From an uncultured Bacteroides sp. (GTDB lineage: Bacteria; Bacteroidota; Bacteroidia; Bacteroidales; Bacteroidaceae): a DNA stretch of 64,000 bases. The position numbers were made by a program, and so were the translations under genes. The notes under the pieces were generated by a model. It was not told the DNA's origin, searched no databases, and was given only the letters and a program-made list of their open reading frames with translations. The stretch lies in assembly GCA_900755095.1 (NCBI GenBank), contig CAAEFE010000115.1, forward strand, positions 1 through 64,000, in the 5' to 3' direction. Shown piece after piece: positions 25,794 to 35,044 of this stretch (position 1 is the stretch's first letter; each line of letters opens with the position of its first letter).

Positions 25794-26996
25794 ATGATTA
25801 ATTCAGAACTGAAACATACTGATTTTTCTAGATATACTTTTGAAGAATTCCTTCAAAATGATTTTTTTATTTCTTCTGTTAAATATCCAACAGAAGAGAT
25901 ACAAGAGTTTTGGGATCGTTTTGAGAAATCTACTCCTTCTAATATAGATGATTATTTTGCGGCAAGAGAATATATAGAAACGATTTCTACTTCAGAAGGT
26001 GATTTGCTTTCGGATCAGGAACTGGGAGAGTTGTGGGCTGATATCCAGACAACAAATATTAAAAATGATAAGATTAAACATAAAAACTTTTTTCTGATAG
26101 GGTTGACTGCCGCAGCCAGTGTAGCTATTTTGGTTGGTAGTTTCTTTTTATTAAAGAATTATCAGGCGGTTTTGGCTCCTGATATTGCGACATTTGCAGT
26201 TCAGACTAAGACCGAATTACCGGCTACAGAGGAAACATTGTTGATTCTGGCAGAAGATAAAGTCGTAAGTCTGAAAGAAAAAGAGACTACAATTACCTAT
26301 GATTCTGTAGCAATTAAAGCTAACGAAGAAAATATATCCAAAAAAGAACTGGCGGTTTATAATCAGTTGGTTATCCCACGTGGAAAGCGTTCTGTACTGA
26401 CATTTTCTGATGGCTCTAAAGTATGGGTGAATGCAGGTACCAGAGTCATTTATCCTACAGAATTTGAAAAGGATAAACGCGAAATCTATGTTGACGGAGA
26501 AATCTATATTGAAGTAGCTAGAGATGAAGAACGTCCTTTTTATGTACGTACTAAAGATATGAACGTTAGGGTGCTGGGTACTAAATTCAATGTGACAGCT
26601 TATGAATCTGAGCCAATTCGCAGTGTGGTGCTGGCTCAAGGGTGTGTGCAGGTTGAGACGACGCAAACCCCAAAAGCTATTTTAGCTCCTAACCAGATGT
26701 TCAGTTCTGTAGAAGGGAAGGAAAATATTTCACAGGTAGATGTGGAACAAATGATTTCATGGGTAAATGGTCTCTATTGTTTCAATAGTGCCGATTTGGG
26801 AATTGTATTGAAACGTCTGTCCACTTACTATGGAATAAATGTCGAATTTGACTCAGCGCTAAGTAAGATAAAATGTTCCGGAAAAATTGATTTGAAAGAC
26901 AACTTTGAGACAGTAATTAATGGATTAACCTTTGTAGCACCAATATCTTATGCCTATGATGGACAGTATAAAACTTATCGGGTCGTGAAAAAATAG
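25794..26996 (+). CDS. FecR-family anti-sigma factor
   Basis: A 400-residue inner-membrane anti-sigma factor. The cytoplasmic N-terminus (~1-95) should bind the sigma factor; one transmembrane helix is at ~98-120 (FFLIGLTAAASVAILVGSFF). The periplasmic part has the FecR domain (LVIPRGKRSVLTFSDGSKVW, NAGTRVIYP, YVDGEIYIEV, RPFYVRTKDMNVRVLGTKFN) and a C-terminal DUF4974 domain (LGIVLKRLSTYYGINVEFD, CSGKIDLKD). It should connect the STN domain of the next gene's SusC to the preceding sigma factor. Confidence 0.95.
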   Translation: MINSELKHTDFSRYTFEEFLQNDFFISSVKYPTEEIQEFWDRFEKSTPSNIDDYFAAREYIETISTSEGDLLSDQELGELWADIQTTNIKNDKIKHKNFFLIGLTAAASVAILVGSFFLLKNYQAVLAPDIATFAVQTKTELPATEETLLILAEDKVVSLKEKETTITYDSVAIKANEENISKKELAVYNQLVIPRGKRSVLTFSDGSKVWVNAGTRVIYPTEFEKDKREIYVDGEIYIEVARDEERPFYVRTKDMNVRVLGTKFNVTAYESEPIRSVVLAQGCVQVETTQTPKAILAPNQMFSSVEGKENISQVDVEQMISWVNGLYCFNSADLGIVLKRLSTYYGINVEFDSALSKIKCSGKIDLKDNFETVINGLTFVAPISYAYDGQYKTYRVVKK

Positions 26997-27060
26997 ACAC
27001 AGAAAAATATAGTAATTAATAAAATAAATCTCAAGAATTTATGGCGATTTTTATAAAGAG

Positions 27061-27084
27061 TGGATAATACTGCTGTATTATCCA
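27061..27084 (+). promoter_or_regulatory. Leader hairpin between fecR and susC
   Basis: TGGATAATAC (27061-27070) pairs perfectly with GTATTATCCA (27075-27084) around a TGCT loop, in the 136-bp gap before susC. There is no T-run after it, so it is not a simple terminator; a processing or RNA-stabilising site, or an operator near the ECF-dependent promoter, are possible. Confidence 0.55.
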
Positions 27085-27132
27085 GATGGGGCTCATATGC
27101 CTGTAAGTATTAAGTTATAAAATAATAATATT

Positions 27133-30100
27133 ATGAGAAATTTGGACATTGTTAATATGAAAAATTCAATTAAGGGAAGAAAGAGCAAAATACTCAAGCT
27201 ATTTCTTTGCTTCTTACTTTTGGGAGTAAGTTATTCTTTCGCTAATAACAATAATTATTCCCAGCTCAAAACTCTCTCGGTGAACGTGAACAATAAGACG
27301 TTGAGAGAAGTCTTTCAAACAATAGAGAAAACCAGCCAGTTTGTCTTTTTCTATTTGGATGATGCAATAAATCTGGATCGTAAGGTATCCATTGATAGCA
27401 AAGACAAGAAGATAGACGAAATCCTTACTGAACTCTTTGAAGGTACGTCCTGTACTTATAGAATCTCTGACAGACAAGTTTTTATCTCAGGAAAGTCAGC
27501 TGCCGTTTCTGCCGCGCAACAACAGAATGCTCGAAAAATCACAGGTCGTGTAACGGACACCAAAGGAGAGCCACTTATTGGTGTGAATGTTACTGTGGAT
27601 GGAGATACCAATGGTTCAATAACCAATATGGATGGGTTATTTGAATTGCGTGTCAGCAAGAAGAATGCTGTTCTTAAGTTTACTTATATCGGATTTAAAC
27701 CTTCGGAGGTAAGAATAAACTCATCTACAAATATCTATGATGTTGTACTGGAAGAACAGGTAAACGAACTGGAAGAAACTGTGATTGTCGGTTACGGTAC
27801 ACAACGTAAAATCAGTAATATCGGTGCACAATCCAGTATGAAGCTGGAAGATATAAAAACTCCTTCGGCTAGTTTGACTACCACCTTGGCCGGTCGTCTG
27901 GCTGGTGTAGTTGCTGTACAACGTACAGGTGAGCCTGGAAAAGATGCAGCAGATATCTGGATTCGTGGTATTGCTACTCCCAATACGGCTACTCCCTTGA
28001 TTTTGGTGGACGGAGTAGAACGTGCATTCAACGATATTGATCCTGAAGATATCGAATCATTGACTACTTTGAAAGATGCATCAGCAACTGCTGTTTATGG
28101 TGTACGTGGTGCGAATGGTGTAATCATAATCAAAACAAAGCCGGGTAAAATAGGTAAACCGACAATTAGTGCTGATTATTATGAATCATTTACCCGTTTC
28201 ACTAAAATGGTGGATTTGACAGATGGTGTCTCTTATATGAAGGCGGCTAATGAAGCGTTAAGAAATGATGGACTGGCAACTAAATTTACAGATTCACAAA
28301 TCCAGAATACAATCTTAGGTAAAGACCAGTATCTGTATCCGAATGTGGACTGGCTGAATGAGATATTTAATGATTGGGGACACAATCGTCGTGTTAACGT
28401 GAATGTACGTGGTGGTAGTGAGAAAGTTTCATACTACGCTTCGGTCAGCTACTTCAATGAGACTGGTATGACAGTGACAGATAAGAGCATCAATACCTTT
28501 GATTCAAAGATGAAGTATAGCCGCTATAACTTTACTACCAATCTGAGTATCGATGTGACTCCGACAACTAAAGTGGAAATTGGTGCTCAGGGTTATCTGG
28601 GTGAAGGTAATTATCCGGCCATATCTTCCAAAGACTTGTATAATGCTGCTATGTCCATTTCTCCGGTAGAATATCCGAAAATGTTCTTTATTAACGGTGA
28701 GGCATATATTCCGGGGCGTTCCACCAATAACAACTTCAACAACCCTTATTCACAAGCTACACGTCGTGGATATGATAATCTGACCAAGAATCAGATTTAT
28801 TCTAATTTACGCATTACGCAAGACCTGGATATGCTTACTAAGGGATTGAAATTGACAGCTATGTACGCATTCGATGTATATAATGAAATACATGTTCATC
28901 AGGATCGTGCAGAGTCTACTTATTATTTCTTGGATACGAATGTTCCTTATGACTTGGACGGACAGCCGATTCTGCAAAGAATCTATACGGGCACCAATGT
29001 CTTGAGTTATAAGCAGGAAACGAGTGGTAATAAGAAAACATATCTGGAAGCTTCTTTAAATTACGACCGCGCATTTGGCGATCATCGTGTAAGCGGATTA
29101 TTCCTCTTTAATCAGCAACAGAAACTTCTTTATCCCAAAGGAACACTGGAAGATGCCATCCCTTATCGTATGATGGGTATTGCCGGACGTGCTACTTATT
29201 CATGGAAAGACCGCTATTTTGCAGAGTTCAATATTGGTTATAATGGTGCGGAGAACTTCTCTCCTAAAAATCGTTATGGTACTTTCCCTGCGTATGGTGT
29301 TGGTTGGGTGATTTCAAATGAAAAGTTCTGGGAACCGCTGTCAAAGGTAGTATCATTCCTGAAGATCCGCTATACGGACGGTAAAGTCGGTAATAGTGAT
29401 GTTTCCGACCGTCGTTTCATGTATTTGAATCAGATGAAAGAAAATGGAGACTATGGTTATAAACTGGGACCTAACGGGACGAAATATTCAGGATATGAAA
29501 CATTGAATATGGCTGTGGACTTGATTTGGGAAGAAGCACGCAAACAAGACTTAGGTATTGACTTGAAACTGTTTAATGATGATCTTTCAATAATCTTCGA
29601 TATCTTCAAAGAGCGCCGTGAAAATATCTTGTTAAAACGTGAAAACTCTATTCCGTCATTCTTAGGATATAATACATCTGCTCCTTATGGAAATATTGGT
29701 ATTGTTGAAAATAAAGGTTTCGATGCTACAGTAGAATACAATAAAAGATTTAATAAAGACTGGACGCTTGCTATTCGCGGTAATATTACCTATAATAAGG
29801 ATAAATGGATTGAAGGTGAATTACCGGAACAACGCTATGATTGGATGAATCAATATGGACAGAATATTCTAGGAAAAAAAGGATATATCGCAGAAGGTTT
29901 GTTTACACAGGCTGAAATTGATGATATGGCACGTTGGGAGTCTTTGTCCCAGGCAAATAAAGCTACTACTCCGAAGCCGTTTGCTTCTCAGTTTGGTACG
30001 GTAAAAGCGGGTGATATCAAGTATAAAGACCTTAATAATGATGGTCAGATTGACGCTTATGATAAAACTTATATCTGCCGTGGTGATGTACCTACTATGG

Positions 30101-30588
30101 TATACGGTTTTGGCTTCACGCTGGGTTGGAAGAACCTTTCATTAGGTATGATGTTTCAGGGTACTCATGATGCAGAACGTATAATGAGCGGTAGCAGTAT
30201 TCAACCGTTTAACGGCGGTGGCGGTTCCGGTAATCTGTATAGCAATATTGATGACCGCTGGACTGAAGATAACCCGAATCAGAATGCTTTTTACCCGCGT
30301 TTGTCCTATGGAGCTGAAACTTCCAGTAACATTAACAATTTCCAGCCGAGTACATGGTGGGTTCGTGATTTTAGTTTCCTGCGCTTAAAAACAATGCAGA
30401 TCTCCTATAACTTACCGAAAGACTGGGTGAATAAAGTACGTTTGAAAAATGCGGCAGTCTATGTGATGGGAACAAACTTGTTTACTCTTAGCAAATTCAA
30501 ATTATGGGATCCGGAGTTGAATACAGATAACGGTGCTTCTTATCCGAATACAACCTCTTATTCTGTAGGCGTTAATTTCACATTCTAA
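27133..30588 (+). CDS. SusC-like TonB-dependent transducer with STN domain
   Basis: A 1151-residue SusC/RagA protein that carries an extra N-terminal STN signalling domain (~45-125, LSVNVNNKTLREVFQTIEKT, FFYLDDAINL), then a carboxypeptidase-regulatory-like domain (ITGRVTDTKGEPLIGVNVTV), plug (ETVIVGYGTQRKISNIGAQS, IWIRGIATPNT, LVDGVERAFNDI, LKDASATAVYGVRGANGV) and barrel. The STN domain predicts contact with the FecR upstream. With the SusD 12 bp downstream it should import mannan fragments, judged from the GH76/GH92/GH125 genes that follow. Starts at 27133 or 27157 are both possible; the latter gives a shorter n-region before the LKLFLCFLLLGVSYSFA core. Confidence 0.96.
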   Translation: MRNLDIVNMKNSIKGRKSKILKLFLCFLLLGVSYSFANNNNYSQLKTLSVNVNNKTLREVFQTIEKTSQFVFFYLDDAINLDRKVSIDSKDKKIDEILTELFEGTSCTYRISDRQVFISGKSAAVSAAQQQNARKITGRVTDTKGEPLIGVNVTVDGDTNGSITNMDGLFELRVSKKNAVLKFTYIGFKPSEVRINSSTNIYDVVLEEQVNELEETVIVGYGTQRKISNIGAQSSMKLEDIKTPSASLTTTLAGRLAGVVAVQRTGEPGKDAADIWIRGIATPNTATPLILVDGVERAFNDIDPEDIESLTTLKDASATAVYGVRGANGVIIIKTKPGKIGKPTISADYYESFTRFTKMVDLTDGVSYMKAANEALRNDGLATKFTDSQIQNTILGKDQYLYPNVDWLNEIFNDWGHNRRVNVNVRGGSEKVSYYASVSYFNETGMTVTDKSINTFDSKMKYSRYNFTTNLSIDVTPTTKVEIGAQGYLGEGNYPAISSKDLYNAAMSISPVEYPKMFFINGEAYIPGRSTNNNFNNPYSQATRRGYDNLTKNQIYSNLRITQDLDMLTKGLKLTAMYAFDVYNEIHVHQDRAESTYYFLDTNVPYDLDGQPILQRIYTGTNVLSYKQETSGNKKTYLEASLNYDRAFGDHRVSGLFLFNQQQKLLYPKGTLEDAIPYRMMGIAGRATYSWKDRYFAEFNIGYNGAENFSPKNRYGTFPAYGVGWVISNEKFWEPLSKVVSFLKIRYTDGKVGNSDVSDRRFMYLNQMKENGDYGYKLGPNGTKYSGYETLNMAVDLIWEEARKQDLGIDLKLFNDDLSIIFDIFKERRENILLKRENSIPSFLGYNTSAPYGNIGIVENKGFDATVEYNKRFNKDWTLAIRGNITYNKDKWIEGELPEQRYDWMNQYGQNILGKKGYIAEGLFTQAEIDDMARWESLSQANKATTPKPFASQFGTVKAGDIKYKDLNNDGQIDAYDKTYICRGDVPTMVYGFGFTLGWKNLSLGMMFQGTHDAERIMSGSSIQPFNGGGGSGNLYSNIDDRWTEDNPNQNAFYPRLSYGAETSSNINNFQPSTWWVRDFSFLRLKTMQISYNLPKDWVNKVRLKNAAVYVMGTNLFTLSKFKLWDPELNTDNGASYPNTTSYSVGVNFTF

Positions 30589-30600
30589 AAACCAATAACA

Positions 30601-32529
30601 ATGAAAAAATATAACTATATACTATTGGGTATGTTATCACTCTTTTTTGTGACAACACTTACTTCCTGTTCAGATTATTTTGATCAAGTGCCCGATGACC
30701 GATTATCTTTGGAAGAAATTTTTAAGACCAGAGATGGAGCATTGAAATATCTTTCGAATGTTTATACCTTCTTGCCGGATGAGTTTAATCAGCGCCAGGT
30801 ACATGAAACCAGCTTGTATCGTACACCGGGACCATGGACCGGAGCGAGTGATGAAACCGAATGGACTTCATCAGGCAATAAAGCCAAACTGATCAATAAT
30901 AACTCTATTGATGCAACCGAAAACACAATGGTATTGTATCGTTGGAAAAGCTGGTATTCGGGTATTCATGAATCTGCTGTATTTACCAAATATGTAGATC
31001 AGGCTCCGCTTACGGCATCGGAAAGAGCACAATGGAAAGCTGAGGCTAAAGCTCTGCGTGCTATTTATTACTTCTATTTGGTTCGTACATATGGTCCTGT
31101 GCCTGTTTTGGAAGACGATTATGCTTTGGATACTCCCAGTAATGAATTGCAATTGTCTCGTAGCACTGTAGACAGATGTTTTGATTTTATTGTGTCCGAA
31201 TTGAAAGAAGCACAGAATGCTGGTCTGCTGGAAGATGCTTCGTCAGATAAAACAACAGGTGTGGGACGTATAGACAAGGCTATAGCCCAGGCATTTATAA
31301 TTGAAGCATTGACTTATCGTGCCAGCTGGTTGTTTAATGGAGAGTGCACTTATTATGCCGATATGGCAAATCCGGATGGAACGAGATTATTCCCCAGTCA
31401 ACCGGATGCAGCCACTATCAAGGCTGACTGGCAGAAGGTAGTTACTGAATGTCAAAAATTCTTCGCTGATTATGGCAATCGTTTCCAATTGATGTATACA
31501 GATAAATCAGGAAAATCGGTAGCAGGCCCTGATGCTGAGGGATTCAATCCTTATGAGTCTTATCGCCGTGCTATCAGAACGTTATTCTCAGAAATGGGTA
31601 ATAACAAAGAAATGATTTTTTATCGTATGGATAATGCAGCAGGTACTATGCAGTATGATCGTATGCCCAATAAGTCAGGTAATACAAATGATTACAGAGG
31701 TGGCAGCTTGTTGGGAGCTACACAAGAGATGGTTGATGCCTATTTTATGGCCAATGGTATGTCACCTGTTACAGGCTATGCAGCTGATGGTGTCACTCCG
31801 ATTATCAATGAGGCTTCGGGCTATAAAGAGGACGGCACTTCTTCATCAGACTATAAATCGGCAGATGGTACTCTTTATGCACCGGCTGGAACACGCAATA
31901 TGTATGTTAACCGCGAACCGCGTTTCTATGCTGATATCACTTTCAGTAATTCTAAATGGTTCTCAGGTACAGAAGGCGATTATACAGTTGACTTCACTTA
32001 TAGTGGAAACTGTGGTAAGGCTCAGGGTAACAATGACTTTACCAGTACAGGCTATCTGGTACGTAAGAATATGGATTCGGGTGACCGTAATCAAAACTTG
32101 GTTTGTGTGTTGCTCCGCTTGACGAATATTTACTTTGATTATATCGAAGCATTAGCATATGTAGATCCAAGTCATGCAGATATTTGGAAATACATGAATC
32201 TGATCCGTGAACGTGCAGGTATTCCGGGATATGGTACTGCCAGTTTGCCGAAAGCAACCACTACCAGTGAAATCATGAAACTGATCCAGAAAGAGAAGCG
32301 CATTGAGTTAAGCTTTGAGAACTGTCGCTATTTTGATGTGCGTCGTTGGGGACTGACGAATGAGTTCTTTAACAAACCAGTGCATGGTATGAACGTGAAC
32401 TATGATGGAAATGAGTTCTACAAACGTACAGAAATCACTTCCCGTAATTTTGATCGTCAATACTTCTTCCCGATTCCGCAGAGTGAAATTGATATTGATA
32501 AAAATCTGGTTCAAAATGAAGGCTTTTAA
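30601..32529 (+). CDS. SusD-like outer-membrane lipoprotein
   Basis: A 642-residue SusD/RagB protein paired with the STN-bearing SusC. Lipoprotein signal with lipobox in LTSCSDYFDQ. Family blocks: LRAIYYFYLVRTYGPVPVLE, KAIAQAFIIEALTYRASWLF, LRLTNIYFDYIEALAYVDP and IQKEKRIELSFENCRYFDVR. The central variable region (~330-440) is rich in Gly, Ser and Thr. It precedes the surface GH76 gene by 25 bp. Confidence 0.95.
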   Translation: MKKYNYILLGMLSLFFVTTLTSCSDYFDQVPDDRLSLEEIFKTRDGALKYLSNVYTFLPDEFNQRQVHETSLYRTPGPWTGASDETEWTSSGNKAKLINNNSIDATENTMVLYRWKSWYSGIHESAVFTKYVDQAPLTASERAQWKAEAKALRAIYYFYLVRTYGPVPVLEDDYALDTPSNELQLSRSTVDRCFDFIVSELKEAQNAGLLEDASSDKTTGVGRIDKAIAQAFIIEALTYRASWLFNGECTYYADMANPDGTRLFPSQPDAATIKADWQKVVTECQKFFADYGNRFQLMYTDKSGKSVAGPDAEGFNPYESYRRAIRTLFSEMGNNKEMIFYRMDNAAGTMQYDRMPNKSGNTNDYRGGSLLGATQEMVDAYFMANGMSPVTGYAADGVTPIINEASGYKEDGTSSSDYKSADGTLYAPAGTRNMYVNREPRFYADITFSNSKWFSGTEGDYTVDFTYSGNCGKAQGNNDFTSTGYLVRKNMDSGDRNQNLVCVLLRLTNIYFDYIEALAYVDPSHADIWKYMNLIRERAGIPGYGTASLPKATTTSEIMKLIQKEKRIELSFENCRYFDVRRWGLTNEFFNKPVHGMNVNYDGNEFYKRTEITSRNFDRQYFFPIPQSEIDIDKNLVQNEGF

Positions 32530-32554
32530 TTAATTGATTAATAAATCGCAATAT

Positions 32555-33844
32555 ATGATGAAACAATATATATTTTCTGCATTATGCTTAGTCTCAGGTG
32601 CGTTTTGTTTGTCGTCTTGTAATGATGATAAAGAAGCTAGACCTTATACTCCGGATTACGAGATTGTGCCTGAATATACAAACGCAGATACATGGAAAGC
32701 TTATGAGGCATTTAATGAACATCTGTTAGATCAGAATAAGTTTATATATAAAAGTAGCACTGCTGACAAGGCAGCTGTAGACCGTTGGAATGGTGCTGCC
32801 GCAATTTGGTGTCAGCCGACTTACTGGGATATGGCAATGAATGCTTATAAGCGTGCAAAGGCTGAGGGTGATACTCAGAAAGAACAAAAATTTAAACAGC
32901 TTTGTGATGATCTGTTTGCCGGCAATAAAGCTCATTATGCGAATTTTGATTTTGATGATAATAACGAGAATACCGGCTGGTTTATTTATGATGACATTAT
33001 GTGGTGGACAGTTACATTGGCACGTGCCTATGAGCTATTCGGAGTTGAGGAATATCTGAGCCTTTCTGAAGAAAGCTTTGGCCGTGTATGGTATGGCTCA
33101 GAGAAGGTAGGTGATACCGGTTCTTATGCAGACCCTGAAAAAGGGCTGGGAGGTGGTATGTTCTGGCAATGGCAACCTATCAAGAATCCGAATCCTAACG
33201 AAGCTGACCACGGTAAGATGGCCTGTATCAACTTTCCGACTGTGGTGGCAGCTCTGACATTATACAACAACGTACCGACCGGAAGGACAGAATCGACAGA
33301 CTCCCATCCGAGCTATCAAACGAAGGAACAGTATTTGGCTAAAGGTAAAGAAATTTATGCCTGGGCAGTGGAGAACCTCGTTGATGTTACTACCGGACAG
33401 GTAGCGGACAGCAGACATGGTAATGGTAATCCTGCATGGAAAGATCATGTATACAATCAGGCTTCATATATTGGCGCTTCGGTGCTGCTTTATAAAGCGA
33501 CTGGTGAAAAACAGTATCTGGATAATGCAGTAATGGCTGCGGATTATACGATGAATACGATTTCGGGAACATTCGACCTCTTGCCTTTTGAGACAGGTGC
33601 TGAGCAAGGTATTTATACTGCGGTCTTTGCGCAATATATCGCAATGCTGGTATATGATTGTGATCAGACGCAATATATACCTTTTGTGAAACGCAACATT
33701 AATTACGGCTGGGCTAACAGAGACAAAACGCGTGATATATGCGGAGGCGACTATACCAAGCTACAGGTAGAAGGTGATGCTGTTGAAAGTTATTCGGCCT
33801 CGGGTATCCCTGCTCTGATGTTATTGTTTCCAACCGATAAATAA
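32555..33844 (+). CDS. GH76 endo-alpha-1,6-mannanase, surface lipoprotein
   Basis: A 429-residue GH76 enzyme. The start is at 32555 or 32558; the frame extends to a TTG at 32534 but this adds nothing signal-like. The lipobox Cys22 is followed by N-D-D, compatible with export to the outer face of the outer membrane. GH76 blocks: AAAIWCQPTYWDMAMNAYK, NENTGWFIYDDIMWW with the paired catalytic aspartates near 146-147, ACINFPTVVAALTLY and DSRHGNGNPAWKDHVYNQ. Family GH76 cuts alpha-1,6-mannan backbones internally, so this is the likely first cut at the surface. The periplasmic copy at 36742 is its close paralogue. Confidence 0.93.
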   Translation: MMKQYIFSALCLVSGAFCLSSCNDDKEARPYTPDYEIVPEYTNADTWKAYEAFNEHLLDQNKFIYKSSTADKAAVDRWNGAAAIWCQPTYWDMAMNAYKRAKAEGDTQKEQKFKQLCDDLFAGNKAHYANFDFDDNNENTGWFIYDDIMWWTVTLARAYELFGVEEYLSLSEESFGRVWYGSEKVGDTGSYADPEKGLGGGMFWQWQPIKNPNPNEADHGKMACINFPTVVAALTLYNNVPTGRTESTDSHPSYQTKEQYLAKGKEIYAWAVENLVDVTTGQVADSRHGNGNPAWKDHVYNQASYIGASVLLYKATGEKQYLDNAVMAADYTMNTISGTFDLLPFETGAEQGIYTAVFAQYIAMLVYDCDQTQYIPFVKRNINYGWANRDKTRDICGGDYTKLQVEGDAVESYSASGIPALMLLFPTDK

Positions 33845-33857
33845 GTATAACCTATAA

Positions 33858-35030
33858 ATGAAAAGAATAATGAATACAAAATATTCTATTAAGAAAGTAT
33901 GGTACTATCTGCTTTGTATGATAATGACTCTTCAGCTAATAGCTTGTACGGAAGAGACTCACGAGTCATATACTGCAGCACCGGAGGTCGAAGATATCTA
34001 TATTGACCAGCTGGAAGAACTGATTAATAAGATGAAGGATTTGCAGAAGAACTCGGAATATGGAGAAAAGAAAGGGCAATATCCTACAGAGAGTCGTGCC
34101 ATCCTGACAGATGCTATCGATGATGCCAATCGTTCAGTTCTGTTGATCAAATATCAGAATCCTGTTCCGTCGGAGCAGGAAAAGCAGCGTTACGTTGCCA
34201 GTGCAAAATCTGCAATTGATAAGTTTAAGGGTACTATTCGTACGGAAGATGCTGAAACAACACCTGCAGAACTGTTTGTTGATGGTAAAGGCGGCAATTC
34301 ATATATTGATTTCGGACGTAGTGAAGAATATGTTAAGTTTGGAGAACAAGGTCATCAATCATTTACCGTAGAGTTGTGGGTAAAGGTTACGGAGCGCGGC
34401 AGATGGGATAATTGCCTGTTCCTGTGCTCATACATGTCAGACAGCAGCTGGCGTAATGGCTGGATGATGTACTGGCGTAAAGATGATAATGGTGTTTACC
34501 GTACTACTTGGGGTGGATTGAATACGACCAATGGTGACAGGGATCTTTGGGAACCGAAATTCCAGATTTCTGATGATTTGAATAAATGGCAGCATTTTGT
34601 AGCAGTATATAGCGATGAAGGTTTGGACGGCAATTCTACATTACGTGCAAAATTATACTTAAATGGTGAGTTGAAGAAAGAAGAAACAGTTTCTCCTACA
34701 ACGAGAGTTTATCAGTCAGGACATTATTCAGATTACTCAAAACCGATGACTGCATTTGGTCGTTACATGAGAGTGAGCGATGATTTGTATGAAGAAGGAT
34801 TCTCCGGATATATGAAGAAAATCCGTATCTGGAAAACGGCAAAAGGGGCAGATTATGTAAAGCAGTCTTATGAAGGAACAGCAGAAGTAACCGGAAAAGA
34901 AACGGATTTGGCAGCCGGATGGGACTTTACATCTAAACCATCGGGAACAGATAACGAGATTATTGACTTGACTGGTCGTCATACAGCGAAAATTATAGGT
35001 ACCTATAAGTGGGAACGTATTCTGGAATAA
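33858..35030 (+). CDS. Surface lipoprotein: helical repeat plus LamG domain (probable mannan-binding protein)
   Basis: A 390-residue lipoprotein with lipobox in LQLIAC and then T-E-E, matching the surface-export pattern. Residues ~45-130 form a helical DUF4972/FIVAR-like repeat (IDQLEELINKMKDLQKNSEY, GQYPTESRAILTDAIDDANR). Residues ~140-385 form a LamG/concanavalin-like sandwich (SYIDFGRSEEYVKFGEQGHQ, SFTVELWVKVTERG, LYLNGELKKEE, GYMKKIRIWKTAKGADYV, LAAGWDFTSKPSG). With no hydrolase motif and its place after the surface GH76, a surface glycan-binding role is likely. A longer paralogue follows directly. Confidence 0.8.
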   Translation: MKRIMNTKYSIKKVWYYLLCMIMTLQLIACTEETHESYTAAPEVEDIYIDQLEELINKMKDLQKNSEYGEKKGQYPTESRAILTDAIDDANRSVLLIKYQNPVPSEQEKQRYVASAKSAIDKFKGTIRTEDAETTPAELFVDGKGGNSYIDFGRSEEYVKFGEQGHQSFTVELWVKVTERGRWDNCLFLCSYMSDSSWRNGWMMYWRKDDNGVYRTTWGGLNTTNGDRDLWEPKFQISDDLNKWQHFVAVYSDEGLDGNSTLRAKLYLNGELKKEETVSPTTRVYQSGHYSDYSKPMTAFGRYMRVSDDLYEEGFSGYMKKIRIWKTAKGADYVKQSYEGTAEVTGKETDLAAGWDFTSKPSGTDNEIIDLTGRHTAKIIGTYKWERILE

Positions 35031-35044
35031 TAAAGAGAGAAATA

